This document shows, piece by piece, positions 45,755 to 57,020 of a stretch of DNA of 64,000 bases. A program made the translations under genes and the position numbers. The stretch is from assembly GCA_037501455.1 (NCBI GenBank), contig CM074865.1, forward strand, positions 20,406,501 through 20,470,500, read 5' to 3'. The stretch's first letter is position 1; each line of letters begins with the position of its first letter. The notes under the pieces were generated by a model that saw nothing but the letters and a program-made list of their open reading frames with translations, ran no database searches and was not told the origin of the DNA. This DNA comes from Lantana camara. Its lineage: Eukaryota; Streptophyta; Magnoliopsida; Lamiales; Verbenaceae.

Positions 45755-46822
45755 TTACACGTAGAATCGCCTAAGATTACACGCGTTCCACGGTCTAGGG
45801 AGACGCTCGCCTTGCAAAGTCTCTAACAAGTAGGTGTTGTTCGCTCGTACTTGTATGACTTTGAAGGGGCCCTCCCAGTTGGGATCCAATTTACCCACAT
45901 GTTTAGAAACTTCAACTTTCTTGAGGACCAAGTCCCCTAGTTGGAAAGTTCTTTCCTTAACACGTTTGTTATACTGGTGGGCCACAGCCGCCTTGTACTT
46001 GTGAATGCGAGCCCAAGCTTTGTTTCTCCTTTCGTCTAGCAAATCCAATTCGAATGTCCGATTGGATTCGTTGATTGCAGGCTCGAAATAAGCAACGCGT
46101 GCGGATTCTTGAGCGATCTCCGCAGGTATCATAGCCTCGGAGCCGTACACCAGAGAGTAAGGAGTTTCCCCTGTCGCCGCTCGGGGGGTGGTGCGATATG
46201 CCCATAGGGCACCCTGAAGTTCTTCAGCCCATTCCCCTTTCTTACTCTCGAGCATCGTTCTCAAGTGCTGGAGTATGGTTCGGTTAGTCACTTCAGCTTG
46301 ACCGTTGGCTTGAGGCTGGCCCACGGAGGTGAATCGTTGCTCAATTCCCAGTTCATAGCACCACTCCCGTGTGTCAGCAGCGATAAACTGGGAGCCGTTG
46401 TCTGAGATAAGCACCCTCGGGATGCCATATCTGCAGATGATGTTTTTCCAAATGAAATCTCTCACAACTTTGAACGTTATCTTGGCGACCGCTTTTGCTT
46501 CATCCCACTTAGTGAAATAATCCACAGCGAGGATCACAAACTTCTTTTGCCCTACCGCTATTGGAAGGGGTCCCCCAATGTCGATGCCCCACTGATCGAA
46601 GGGCCAAGAAACATCGATAGGGATCATCTGAGCCGCCAGCAACTGGGGAGTGTTAGAGTGAAATTGGCACTTAGGACACTTTTTGGAGTAACTGATGGCA
46701 TCCTGTAATAACGAGGGCCAGTAAAACCCACTCCTCAAGACTTTCTTGGCCAATATTCGACGCTCGAATGATTCCCACAACTTCCGCTGTGCACATGTTC
46801 CAACACTTCCCCTCGCAGGCAT
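45755..46822 (-). pseudogene. Tat-B integrase
   Basis: Contains C-x2-C (CPKCQFHS) of the zinc domain, then the core with all three acidic residues: DQWGIDIGGPLP, LISDNGSQF and QANGQAEVTNR. The C-terminal region KVEVSKHVGKLDPNWEGPF precedes the stop, and no chromodomain follows, as expected for Tat. The zinc domain begins in the previous frame (VLEHVHSGSCGNHSS), so a frameshift near 46740 separates it from RNase H. The ATG at 46822 is out of the true frame. Confidence 0.92.
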
Positions 46823-48150
46823 CTCAACGGTGGACCTTGAAAAGATCTTTTGAATAGCCGACCGTCGTTATCGAGAGAAAAACGAGGGGCTTTACTCCTA
46901 ACTTTCCGAGCCTCCACCTTATCGCTCGGATAGGTCCCCTCCCTGATAAACTTAACGATGTCATCCAACCAACAAGGTTCAGCGGGGTCTATCACGCTCA
47001 CCTTACCCGAGGGTTCTGCCTCCCTAATCAGTGGTCTCTCTGTCCTGAGGAACGTGACTGAACGCTCGCATGAGTCATCGAGGGCTGAAGCGAATTTGGA
47101 AAGAGCGTCAGCACGTTCGTTTTCTGCTCGGGGTATCTGCAACAAATGGAACTCTTTGAATTTGGTGATCACTTCTTTAGCCTTTGTTAAATACTGCATC
47201 ATAGTGGCTTCTCGAGCTTCATAAGTGCCATCAATCTGACTCGCGATCAACTGGGAGTCAACATAAGCAGTTACACGAGCGGCACCATTCTGGAGGGCTA
47301 TCCATAGCCCTTGGATTAGAGCCTCATACTCAGCCTCGTTGTTGGTGACCTGGAACGCCAGCTTAATAGCGTAATCCACTTCCATACCGTGAGGGTCTCT
47401 GAGGGTCACCCCGGCTCCCCCCCCTTGTGAGGTCGAGGAGCCATCTGTGTGCAGGAGCCACAACCCTTCCTCCACTGGGGGCTCTATATCCAAATTGAAT
47501 CGCTCCACTAACAAGTCTGCTACTGCCTGGGCCTGTATCGCCGTTCGAGGCTCGAAAGAGATGTCGAATTGGCTTAGCTCAATGGACCATTTTATTAACC
47601 TTCCTGATACGTCCGGCTTTGCTAATACCTGCTTGAGGGGTTGGTCTGTGAGCACTGTGATAGAATGAGCTTGAAAATAAGGCCTTAGCCTTCGAGAAGC
47701 ATTGACGAGTGCAAAAGCGAATTTCTCTATTTCCATGTATCTTTTCTCTGCCCCTTGCAAAGTTTTGCTCAAACAGTAGACCGGCATGTGTTTACGCTCA
47801 CGGACAGCCACCAAGACAGCGCTCGTAGCCTCTGCGGAGACTGAAAGGTAAATAATCAAGTTCTCTCCAGGGCTAGGCTTGGTCAACAGTGGTGCGCTCG
47901 CGAGGTATCGTTTCATATCCTGCAAAGCCTTCTCACATTCCTCACCCCAGGCGAAGTTGCGAGCGTTGCGCAAAATCCTGAAGAATGGTAGGTTCCTGTC
48001 CGCCGAGCGGGAGATGAACCTGTTCAATGAAATAATCTTTCCCACTAACACTTGGACTTCCCTCACATTTTGAGGGGAGGGGATATCAAAGATTGCCTTA
48101 ATCTTTTCTGGATTCGCCTCTATGCCACGCTGACTGATCATGTACCCCAA
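46735..48150 (-). pseudogene. Tat-B RT end, RNase H and second (archaeal-type) RNase H
   Basis: Starts in the RT connection (GYMISQRGIEANPEKIKAI, SLNRFISRSADRNLPFF). The canonical retroelement RNase H follows (YLSVSAEATSAVL; PVYCLSKTLQGAEKRY; LTDQPLKQVL). The second domain has LLHTDGSSTSQGGGAGV, NNEAEYEALIQGL, YVDSQLIASQI and RADALSKFAS. A second, host-like RNase H between RNase H and integrase is the defining trait of the Tat clade. The 471-codon segment is open, but frameshifts bound it near 48145 (toward RT) and 46740 (toward integrase). Confidence 0.93.
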
Positions 48151-49181
48151 AACTTACCACCCCGAACACCAAATGTGCATTTGGAGGGGTTCAATTTCAT
48201 TCCATAATGGCGTAGGACGTTGAAGGTTTGTTTGAGATCCTCCAGATGGGAGCACCGACGCTCACTCTTCACTATCATGTCATCCACATATACTTCCATA
48301 GATTTTCTAATTTCGCGCTCGAACATCCTGTTGACAAGGCGCTGATAAGTTGCCCCCGCGTTTTTGAGTCCAAACGGCATGACCTTGAAACAATAAACTC
48401 CCAAATGCACAACGAACGAGGTTTTAGGGCGATCCTCGGGCGCCATGAATATCTGATAATATCCCTGAAAGGCATCCATCATGCTCATGAGCTCGCACCC
48501 CGCTGTCGAGTCTACCAACTGGTCAATCCTCGGTAGGGGATAAGGGTCTTTGGGACATGCCTTGTTGAGGTCCATGAAGTCATTGCACATGCGCCACTTG
48601 TTGGCGCTCTTGGGAACGAGCACTACGTTACAAAGCCATTATGGGTATAATATTTCCTCAATGTACTGAGCGTCTAGTAGCTTACCAACCTCTTCTTCAA
48701 TGACTCGCCTCCTGAAACCGTGAACGTCCCTCTTCTTCTGTTTGACTGACTTGAAGGCCGGGTCCACGTTGAGCCTGTGGACTATGACACTCGGATCTAT
48801 CCCAGTGAGATCAGAAGCTTTCCAAGCAAATACATCGAGGTTCTCCCGGAGAAAATCAATCATCATAACCTGGGAGGGATCGTCGAGATTAGAGCCAATC
48901 TGGATGGTCTTATCTGGATTCCCCGGCTCCAACTCGATGGTCAAAAACTTTTCGGTGGGCTCGATACGAATCTCAAGCCTTGGAGCCTCGAGCACTCGTT
49001 TCTTTCCAGTAAGTCTGCCCCCTTCCTCACCCGAGGGCCCGTCACCCTCGTTCTCGGAGGAAGATCCTTCGACGGCCCCGAGCGGCCTGTCCTTCGGGCG
49101 CTGGGCCCCACTGGGTGTCTTCCTTTTATTCTTCTTTCTGTACAACTTGGCCCTTTTGCGTTCCGGTCCATCCTCGTCCAA
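48138..49181 (-). pseudogene. Tat-B reverse transcriptase
   Basis: Two open segments (48639-49181 and 48138-48623) separated by a TAA near 48636 (context ILYP-stop-WLCNVV). The first carries the protease-RT linker and IDFLRENLDVFAWKASDL, typical of Tat. The second holds VLVPKSANKWRMCNDFMDLN, YPLPRIDQLVD, MPFGLKNAGATYQRLV and the catalytic box YVDDMIVKS. It loses frame after GVRGGKF. Confidence 0.92.
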
Positions 49182-49211
49182 TTTGGGGAAGTCAACCGAT
49201 TTTTTGGTGTA

Positions 49212-49874
49212 TCACGCCTGAATGGCTTGTTTGGGCCTATGGCTTCGAAGGGAAAGGACGTAACATTGCCAAGCTTCCTTGACATTGCATAGAATCTCGC
49301 CCGTGCCCTCGGGAGTGGGGAACTTGACTTTCTGATGATAAGTGGAGATTATAGCTTTGAAATCCACGAGGGCTGGGCGCCCAATAATGATGTTGTAGGG
49401 GAGGTTCACCTCCACGACGGTGTAAAGTACGCTCAAAGTTTTTCGCTGTGGGGCGCGACCAAAAGAGGTGGCCAATCGAATCTGTCCGCGAGGGACAATC
49501 TCCGAGCCCCCAAAGCCAACGAGGGCTGTTCTGAGGGGTTCGAGAGGAATGTTCGTTATGTTCATTTTTTGAAACGTTGAGTACGGGAGAACGTTCACAG
49601 AGCTTCCAATATCAATCAAAACCCTCTTTACACCATGGTTATGAACGTCTAAACTAACCACCATGGGACAGTCAGAGGTTTCACCGATCCCATGGGGTGT
49701 TACAATGTGTTCCAGATCTTTCTCCGTAAACCCTACAACGTCATCCTCTTTCGAGCGTGGAGAGCTGTCGACAGAGAGTACTGGCTTGGGCAGGGATGAG
49801 TGTTGGTCATAACTCCGAATGTGGCGGCATCGGGAGGCATTAGAATCGCCCCCAGAGGGTCCGCCGACGATCAT
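49212..49874 (-). pseudogene. Tat-B aspartic protease region
   Basis: A retropepsin-like active-site region is visible in RVLIDIGSSVNVLPYSTF, where the usual D-T-G is D-I-G. The IIGRPALVDFKAIIS motif near the end is the conserved hydrophobic-G element of the fold. The frame is open for 220 codons but follows gag with a break near 49900-50027. Confidence 0.85.
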
Positions 49875-50026
49875 ATGAATGACCGCAAAAGGTTGATTCT
49901 CAACTTCCGCTGCCTTCCTCTTTTTGCGGTCGCTCGATTCGGTGTGGTGGTGGCGAGGACTGCACGAGCGTGAATGGCTTCTTCCTCCACCACGCGCTCG
50001 CTCAGCGCAGTGTTCATCGTATCTTT

Positions 50027-51848
50027 TCAGCTTACGAACTCCTTGAGGTGCCCCCCAGTGATAAGCCTCTGAATCTCGCTCTCAAGTTGGCGACACTCGT
50101 TGGTATCATGCCCCTTCTGCTTATGAAAAGCGCAGTACTTTCCCGAGCGCTTCTGAGCCTCAGTCTCCCTCAACCTTGGCGGTCTTTTGAACAGTTTCTT
50201 GTCCGCCATGGAATATACTTCGGCGATGGGGCGGTTGAGGGGGATCCGCTCGTACTTACGCGGGGGCATAGAATTACGATGAACGGGAATAGGGATGCGG
50301 CGGCGACCCCTGTTAGAATCTCCTCTGTGCTCGGGGACTTTGTTGGGGCGAGGGGCATTCGCCATCTTCTGATCCCTCGCGATGTACATATCCTCGAGGG
50401 TAAAGAACGAATCAGCTATGTCCCTGATCTCCATCAACGAGCGGGGCTTTTTCTTGGCCACTTCCTCCACGAACTCTTTGCTGACATAGTGCTTCATATT
50501 GATGGCTCCAAAAAGAACGTGCCTCAAGAAATCCATCGAGGGCTTCTCCACCAACAAGATTTCCTTGTTAAACCTTCCCATGAAGGACCTGAGCGTCTCA
50601 TTCGGCCCCTAGACCAGGCTGTAGAGAGCTGTCGCGGCCGGTGCTGGTGCCTTCAAGGAGTTGAAGTGGCTTATGAAGGCGTCAGTCAGATTATAGTATC
50701 CTCGGATTGAGCGCGGGGGAAGTTTTTTGTACCAGTCTTGGGCCATTCCAGTGAGGGAAGTGACAAACACCTTGGCCCAATAATTGCTCGGGTGATCATA
50801 CAAATGCATCAGGTGCACAAAGTGATCCAGATGCTCGGCTGGATCAGTGGTCCCATCATATCTGTTGACGGACGTGGGGATTTTGCCTTTCCCTGCACGG
50901 GTCATCAATACCTCCTCAATGAGGGGGGAATCACCCGTCACAATCCTGTAATCCCTGTCCTCGGGATCCTCATAGCTGACTTCCCTTCGGCGGCGAGAAA
51001 TTGGGCTACGTGGTCGGCGAGCGTCTCTGCCCCTGGACCTCTCACCCCCATCTCGGGGGACTTGAGACCGTGCTCGAGAGAGCTGCTCCACCACATTCTG
51101 GAGCCCCTTAAGTTGATCTTGTACTGCGACAAGCTGAGGGTCACCGCCATCTCTGCGGTTTGCCCTTTCTGTGGCCCTTGATTGGACCTCCTCGTTGTTT
51201 CCAACCCTCTCATTTCCCATTGGCTGTTGCCTTTGCTGGACCCTCGACGGGGCCTCCTCTTCCTAAATCGATTGGGGGGGGTTGTTGGCCCCTCAATGTA
51301 GGCTGCATCCTTGTTAGGGGATGAGCCGGGAGTCCTCCAATGGGCGGAGTCGCGCGACCGCCTGCCATGGAGGGAAAGTACGCAGAGGTGAAGTGTTCCC
51401 AGGCATTTTGAACGGCTTGTTCCTCGCACTGCGCGTAGAGCGCCTGCAGCTACTGAGGGGTGATTTGTGGCATTTCCACCCCTTGTATTTCCCTCGGCAG
51501 TGATGTGGGGAGGTTTAGGGTCCCCACTTGATACGGCTGGACCACGGGTACCATTCCGGGCATCATTCCCGCCTGCATATAGGCATATCCCGGCGGGGGC
51601 ATGGCAATGGAGTACACGCCGGGATGGGAGGCTGGCACGTTCTGGGTGAAGGTTGGGGGAGGAGGATTGGAGCCAGACCCTCCTGCCCCATTTTCTCCGG
51701 GAGGGAGAGTTGCAGCGGCGACCTCAGTATTTCCGGTGAGTGGGGGGGGCGTACCGCCAGCGGTGGCGTCATTCCCTGTATTCTCCTCGTTGACAGGGGG
51801 AGGAGCACCCTTACCTCCTACCGCCCCCGACCTCGTTGCTGTCACCAT
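50027..51848 (-). pseudogene. Tat-B gag
   Basis: The ATG at 51848 is about 85 bp inside the 5' LTR and begins a Gly/Pro-rich head (to 51450, in-frame TAG). The core at 50609-51220 contains the retrotransposon gag fold (RYDGTTDPAEHLDHFV, AQDWYKKLPPRSI, HFNSL). The C-terminal part (50027-50581) has basic stretches and a knuckle-like CAFHKQKGHDTNECRQL. Three separated frames (stops near 51450 and 50608) make it a pseudogene. It would form the particle core for cytoplasmic reverse transcription. Confidence 0.88.
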
Positions 51849-51927
51849 GTTGAGAGTCGCTGGTGTTACTTTTCAACTAGCTTTTCTAGGGAAGAAACTG
51901 ATGATGATTAAGGCGGTGGTGATGGAT

Positions 51928-51944
51928 TCCCACAGACGGCGCCA
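51928..51944 (-). promoter_or_regulatory. Primer-binding site of Tat-B
   Basis: On the minus strand TGGCGCCGTCTGTGGGA lies four bases inside the 5' LTR. TGGCGCC with CCA complementarity fits the tRNA-primed (Asp-like) sites of Tat/Athila elements, though the 3' half departs from the standard Asp tRNA complement. Confidence 0.75.
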
Positions 51945-51948
51945 AAAA

Positions 51949-52816
51949 TGATGGTGCAGAAACTTGTAAAGGACTTAAACACCAATCACTTTAGAATTTG
52001 TTTGTAGAAGGGAAAAGACCATCACTGGCTTGAAGGCCTCAGGATCTGGGTTTCCTTTTGAGCGTGGGTTCTTCCAGCTAGGATAACACCAGGAAATCGT
52101 GCAGCAAGGGTGCAGGAAATGGTGAAATATATGAAGCTTTGGAGAAGATGAAGATGAAGATGCAGAGGAGAATGATGCCCAGTTCAGTAGTGTGGTGTCT
52201 TGTGAAGAAGATGACTTAGGGGAGAAAGCATGTGCTCTACCCTATTTATATGTTAGGGGTGAGGGTAATTGGGTAACTTGACTGTGTGGTCCCAAACCTG
52301 TGTTGCCCTAACACGTGGCAGTCCATGAGGGCATGAGAATGACTTTTCTGAAAAAGGGGACGGCGTGTCAGGTGCAAGGTGCGCACCACCTTTGTGTCAG
52401 AGGTTGTTGGCGAGGGTCGCGTGAGAGGAGGGCTTTAGATCCGTTTTACTAAGGTTCGAATCCACCACGGCGGTGGGGGGGATCATACACGAGCGCTGGT
52501 GACGCTCGAAAAGTGCCCGGATTGGTTTCCCACGGCATATGACCCTTGAGCGCCGAAATCCCGAGCGCCAAGAATGTGGCCCTCGTGCAGGTGATTCCCT
52601 GAGAAGGGTAACCCTGCAACCCGAGATGGGAGCCCCGAGCCTATCGGCTCGGGCTCTTTACATGAATAGTTGGCCGAGGCTCAAGGGCCTGTACCAGTTG
52701 GCAAGTGAGTGGGCTGGGTTGGCCCACGAGCCCATCAATGCGAGGGTATAGCATTCAAGTTAACTAATGGTGACACGTGGACGGCTCTGATACGAGAGTG
52801 TTTTTGTGTCTCATCA
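51949..52816 (-). repeat. 5' LTR of Tat-B (868 bp)
   Basis: Same length as the 3' LTR with no gaps. TATA box on minus at 52243-52250 is the expected gag-pol promoter. Frames such as 52539-52751 (+) are duplicated in both LTRs and are not genes. Confidence 0.95.
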
Positions 52817-53104
52817 AAATAAACACGTAATTTCAATTAATTCACATAATTGAAGTAAAAATAAAATAAGCACATAATACAAGTTATGTTCTCATATTTA
52901 TAATTTAATAAATCAAGCATATTAAATCATAATTAAAATAGTTAAGATCATTAAAGCTTAATAAAAATAATTAAACATCTAAATTCAAATAAATTTTATA
53001 TGATGAAATTAAATAAAGTTAAACATAATTAAATATTTAAGGTAAATTAAATATAATTATTCACATTGAAGAATAAATAAATAATTTAAAATAAAATAAA
53101 ACCT

Positions 53105-53605
53105 ATGTTGTACGGACACGGATACGGCGACACGGACACGATACGATACGGATACGGCGACACAGATTTTTTTCAAAATTTTAGGACACGACACGGTCCG
53201 ACACGGCTATATTTTATATAAATAAATATATTTTATATATAAATAAAAATATTTCATATAAAAATAAAAATATTTTATAAGTATAATCTATGTAACATAA
53301 AATATTTATAAAAATATGTAATATTAAAAACTCAAATAAGTTTTGTTATTTCAATTTTCTCTCCAAAAAATTCAAAAAATATTAAAAAAGGCATAAAAAA
53401 CTTTTGTATAATTATAAAAGTTGTCCCGCCGTGTCCGAGCCGTGTCGGACACTTCACCTTGCCGTGTCCGACACCGTGTCCCAATTTTATTATTATTATT
53501 TTTTTGGACACGCCTTCAGCCGTGTCCGACACGTGTCGGAGGCATGTCGGAGCCGTGTCCGTGTCCGACACTTGTCGGACACTGCACGGGCCATTTTCCA
53601 GACGT
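53105..53605. repeat. MITE of the CACGGACACGG family
   Basis: The left end has TACGGACACGGATACGGCGACACGG. The right end is a series of CCGTGTCCGACAC units ending GTCGGACACTGCACGGGCC. The AT-rich centre has TATTTTATA repeats. It abuts the orphan Tat RT fragment. Confidence 0.65.
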
Positions 53606-53622
53606 ATCCCTGCTTTGGTGAA

Positions 53623-54048
53623 TCAAACATATGAAGCGTTGCATAGAATTTTGAAGAAAGACAAGTTTCTGTCCGCAGAGCGGGAAATAAACCTGTTCAA
53701 GGAGATGATTTTGCCCACTAGCACTTGGACCTCCCTAACATTTTGAGGGGAGGGAATGTCTATGATTGCCTTAATTTTATCTGGATTGGCCTCAATGCCT
53801 CTCTGACTGACCACATATCCCAAGAATTTTCTCCCTTGTACGACAAAGGTACACTTTGAGGGGTTCAATTTCATATGGTAGTGACGTAAGATATCAAAGG
53901 CTCGTCTGAGGTCATCCAGGTGTGAATTTTGGTGCTCGCTTTTGACGATCATGTCGTCCACATAGACCTCCATGGACTTCCCAATTTCGTGCTTGAACAT
54001 TCGGTTGACCAGGCGTTGATACGTGGCTCCAGCGTTCTTAAGCCCAAA
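53623..54048 (-). pseudogene. Orphan Tat reverse-transcriptase fragment
   Basis: A 140-codon stretch parallel to residues of Tat-B RT: LKNAGATYQRLVNRMF, YVDDMIVKSEHQNSHLDDL, SKCTFVVQGRKFLGYVVSQ, SLNRFISRSADRNLSFFKIL. Unlike Tat-B, it is intact across GRKFLGYVVSQ, where Tat-B is frameshifted. It begins and ends abruptly, with no flanking Tat sequence or LTR. It lies between a MITE and a decayed MULE. Confidence 0.88.
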
Positions 54049-54705
54049 TACATCATTCATACGTGTGATGTCATACCTTAGTCGGAAAGAACTGGGCGCT
54101 ACATCTAGTGGATTGAATTATAAAATACATACTAAATAGGTATAAAATGGTATTTAGGTGATTTAAGTGTCTAAAGATGAAATTTTTAGTGATGAATAGT
54201 GATTTAAAGAGAAGTGTTATTTTTATAAAACGAAGGTACAACGTTTTATGAAGGTCTAGTAAGAGTTCAAATATTTGAAAATGAAGTGAGGAGTATTTTG
54301 ACTGTAATATGGGCTAGTAAAAAGTTTACGAAAGAAAATTAATTTTTTCTAGCGTGAATAGTGATTAAGAGAGAAAATCCTTAATTTGATTTTAAAATTT
54401 CAAAATGAATTTTAAGGCATGGAATGTGGGTTAGGGTATTTGATAAATATAAGTTTTGAGCTTTCAGGATTTTATGGGTTAAATACGAAAATATCGGATC
54501 TGTTAATGAATAATAATTCTAGGGTTTTAAGTGCCCCTACAGTAACATAATAAAATATAAAACCACTCTAAAACACATAGAAATATTATGCATGAAGAAC
54601 TTTTGATGGATTAGAATCTATAAATGCTTTTACTTCATACCAAAATTTGCTAATTCTAACTCCACCCTATTTAGGGTTGTCACATGATATCAAAGAAGTA
54701 AGGGC
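54049..54705. repeat. Intergenic stretch with LTR-tail relic
   Basis: GGGCGCTACA at 54094-54103 resembles the Tekay LTR end GGCGCTACA at 63.1 kb, and GTTGTCACATGATATCA (about 54679-54695) resembles an LTR end followed by a decayed primer site. Between them is AT-rich sequence without a gene. Assignment is weak. Confidence 0.3.
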
Positions 54706-57020
54706 AAATTACATCCAACTACCCTCATGATAGGTGAAATTACAACCTAGGACCCCTAGTTTGAAAAATTACAAATTAGTCCCTGTAGGACATGTTTGGA
54801 TTGAGGTCCTAGATGGAAAATATGAAAAGTCTTGAATGCCCCTAACGGTTTGTCTTTCTTTTAATAATTTTTAAAATCAATTTTATTGGAATTAGTAAAT
54901 AACATTCTTACCCTTCAGTTATAATTGATTGTATAGCCAAACACTTAGCCAAAATTTTCAAAAATCGAAAAAACCAAACCCTTTATCTCCTGCTGAAAAC
55001 CCTAGTGTGAAATCGCCATTGTTGCGCACTTTGATCTTGGAAACAACCATCTTTCGGACTATTGGGTGTCGTAGACGTTGTAACAGGCCATACGACACTT
55101 CGATTCGCTGTGGGACGAGCCTCGGGTTAGTTTTTTGCTCCATACACATTGTTTTCCTTTAGAGTTTTTGGTTAGATTTTCTCTCCCTAAAAATTTTTGG
55201 TTTTGACGTTCAAATCAAGTGTTATTTGTGTTTATGTAAACATTTTAGCTTGAAGATTTAAATTTTGTAGTGCGAAAACCCTAGTTCTTAGCACTTCTCT
55301 AACTTGTTTTTTTTTTTTTTTTAATTTTTTGTTGTTAAAGAGTCTTGTAGCTATTTTAATAGTGACATCTGATGTAATTTTTTGTAGAAATTTTGGTTTC
55401 TTTCATGAAGCCCTAATTTTGTTATCATCCCATTTTTTGTTCTGCTTCCAGCAAATGTTTCTATGTGTTTAATGTAAAATCTTTGATCTTTTTTCATATT
55501 GAAGATGCTTATTAGAGTATGAATTTTGGTTGTTTATAGGTACAATGGGAGATAGGACATACACGTTGGTGGTTCATTATGACGACCAAATTGCGAGTTT
55601 GTATGATGTAGATCTAGATAAGTACAGTTTTTTCGACTTTTGTGATGATATTAAAGGTCTATTTCATATGAGTGATGGTACATTTAGGATACATGTGTCC
55701 ACGTTAGGGGGTGGGGGTAAGATGTCTGCTGAGATTGATTTTTGATGTTTTAAGAATGTTTGAAAACAAAACCGTGACTGCACTGTGTTTGATGTGTTTG
55801 TTATATCAACTGCCCCTCAAACCAATGTGAACATAAATGTTGTTGGTTCAAATGCTGGTGTTGAAAATGTGGATGGTGGAGTTCAGATTCAAGGAATTTC
55901 TAGAAATGTGAATGTGAATATAAACAACATGGTTGGTTCTAGTATGCAAATTGGTATGAAGGACAAGGGTAGAGATGTTGGCAATAGTGGGATAAGAACA
56001 AGAAACCTAGGAATGAGCATGATAAGGGTAAAAAAGTGACTGTGGATAGTGATGAAGATTATAACTCACATGATAGTTTGTTTGTACCTGAAATAGATGT
56101 TAAGGACATTGATAATATTAATCAAGAAGATAAATCTAATGATGGTTGTGATGAAATGTCAAATTATGGCTCTGATGATGGTTGTAAGGCTGAGAAATCT
56201 GATGACGCATTTGACAATGATCCATTAAAGGGTAGCTTTAACTATCCTTCAACTGATTTTGACATTGGTAGTGGGCCTGTTGAGTTGCGGGTGGGAAAGT
56301 ATTTTGATGATGTGCATCATCTTAGAAGGAGATTGAAGGACTATGTTATTGAGGAGGGATTTATAATGATAAGAAAAAAAAAAATGATTTGAGGAGAGAG
56401 GCTATAGAGTGTGCAAATGCTGGTTGTTCCTGGAGGTTACATGCATCAGTTTGTTTAGATGGCACCACCTTTCAAGTAAAAACTTACAATGGTATTCACA
56501 CTTGTTTGAGGAGTGATTGCACCAAAGAAGCTAGTGCAGATTGGATAGCTTCTAAGCTTGTGAAGATTCTAAGATGACTCCTGACTTAACCCTTAAGAAA
56601 ATAGATTCTAAGTTACAAAAATATAACATCAAACCACAATACATGTAGATTTATAAGGCCAGACTGAAGGGAAAGAGTGAAAGTAAGGGGAGTCACAGTA
56701 AATCATATGGTAAACTTCCTCATTATGCTAGAATATTGCCACAATTTAATGAAGGAAGTATTGTCACAATACAGTCACAGTTTCTACCAGGTCCTAGTTT
56801 GAATGTGACACCTACATTTTTGAGAATATTTGTTGGTTTGCATCCTCTGAAGGAAGGTTTTTTTTTTTTTTTTTTTGGGTGTGCTCATTTTATTGGATTT
56901 AATGGTTGTCACCTAAAGGGTGAATTTGGAGGTGTACTCTTGGCAGCCATTAGTTTGGATGGAAATAATGGCTTGTACCCTCTTGCATATGTTGTAGTGG
57001 AAACCGAGAACAAGGAGAGC
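54706..57020 (+). mobile_element. MuDR-type Mutator element, 3' part lost
   Basis: GGGCAAATTACATCCAAC at about 54706-54725 is a style of terminus common in plant Mutator elements that precede a transposase. It is followed by a leader and the transposase pseudogene. The right half is replaced by a Tekay LTR at 57021, so the right terminal repeat and target duplication cannot be examined. Confidence 0.65.
55546..57020 (+). pseudogene. MULE (MuDR) transposase, truncated
   Basis: N-terminal region MGDRTYTLVVHYDDQIASLY. An acidic linker follows (about 56040-56270). Next is the plant MuDR DNA-binding zinc domain (VELRVGKYFDDVHHLRRRL, ECANAGCSWRLHASV, NGIHTC). The start of the DDE core is FIGFNGCHLKGEFGGVLL, ISLDGNNGLYPLAYVVV. 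The conserved DGCHLKG has Asn for the catalytic Asp. Frames break at 55743 (TGA), about 56035, in an A-run near 56380, at 56575 (TGA) and in a T-run near 56860. The rest of the catalytic core is removed by the LTR at 57021. It cannot encode active enzyme. Confidence 0.88.

Larger units (their letters stand above)
40429..52816 (-). mobile_element. Tat-B: full-length Tat-lineage Ty3/gypsy element with antisense gene
   Basis: A 12,388-bp element with 868-bp LTRs at both ends, flanked by perfect 5-bp duplications AAATA (40424-40428 and 52817-52821). The primer site (51928-51944) and polypurine tract (41297-41314) set the minus orientation. It encodes gag, protease, RT, RNase H, a second archaeal-type RNase H (diagnostic of Tat) and integrase without a chromodomain. 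An antisense gene on + lies between integrase and the 3' LTR, as in Grande- and RIRE2-type Tat elements. Several stops and frameshifts disable gag-pol. Confidence 0.95.
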
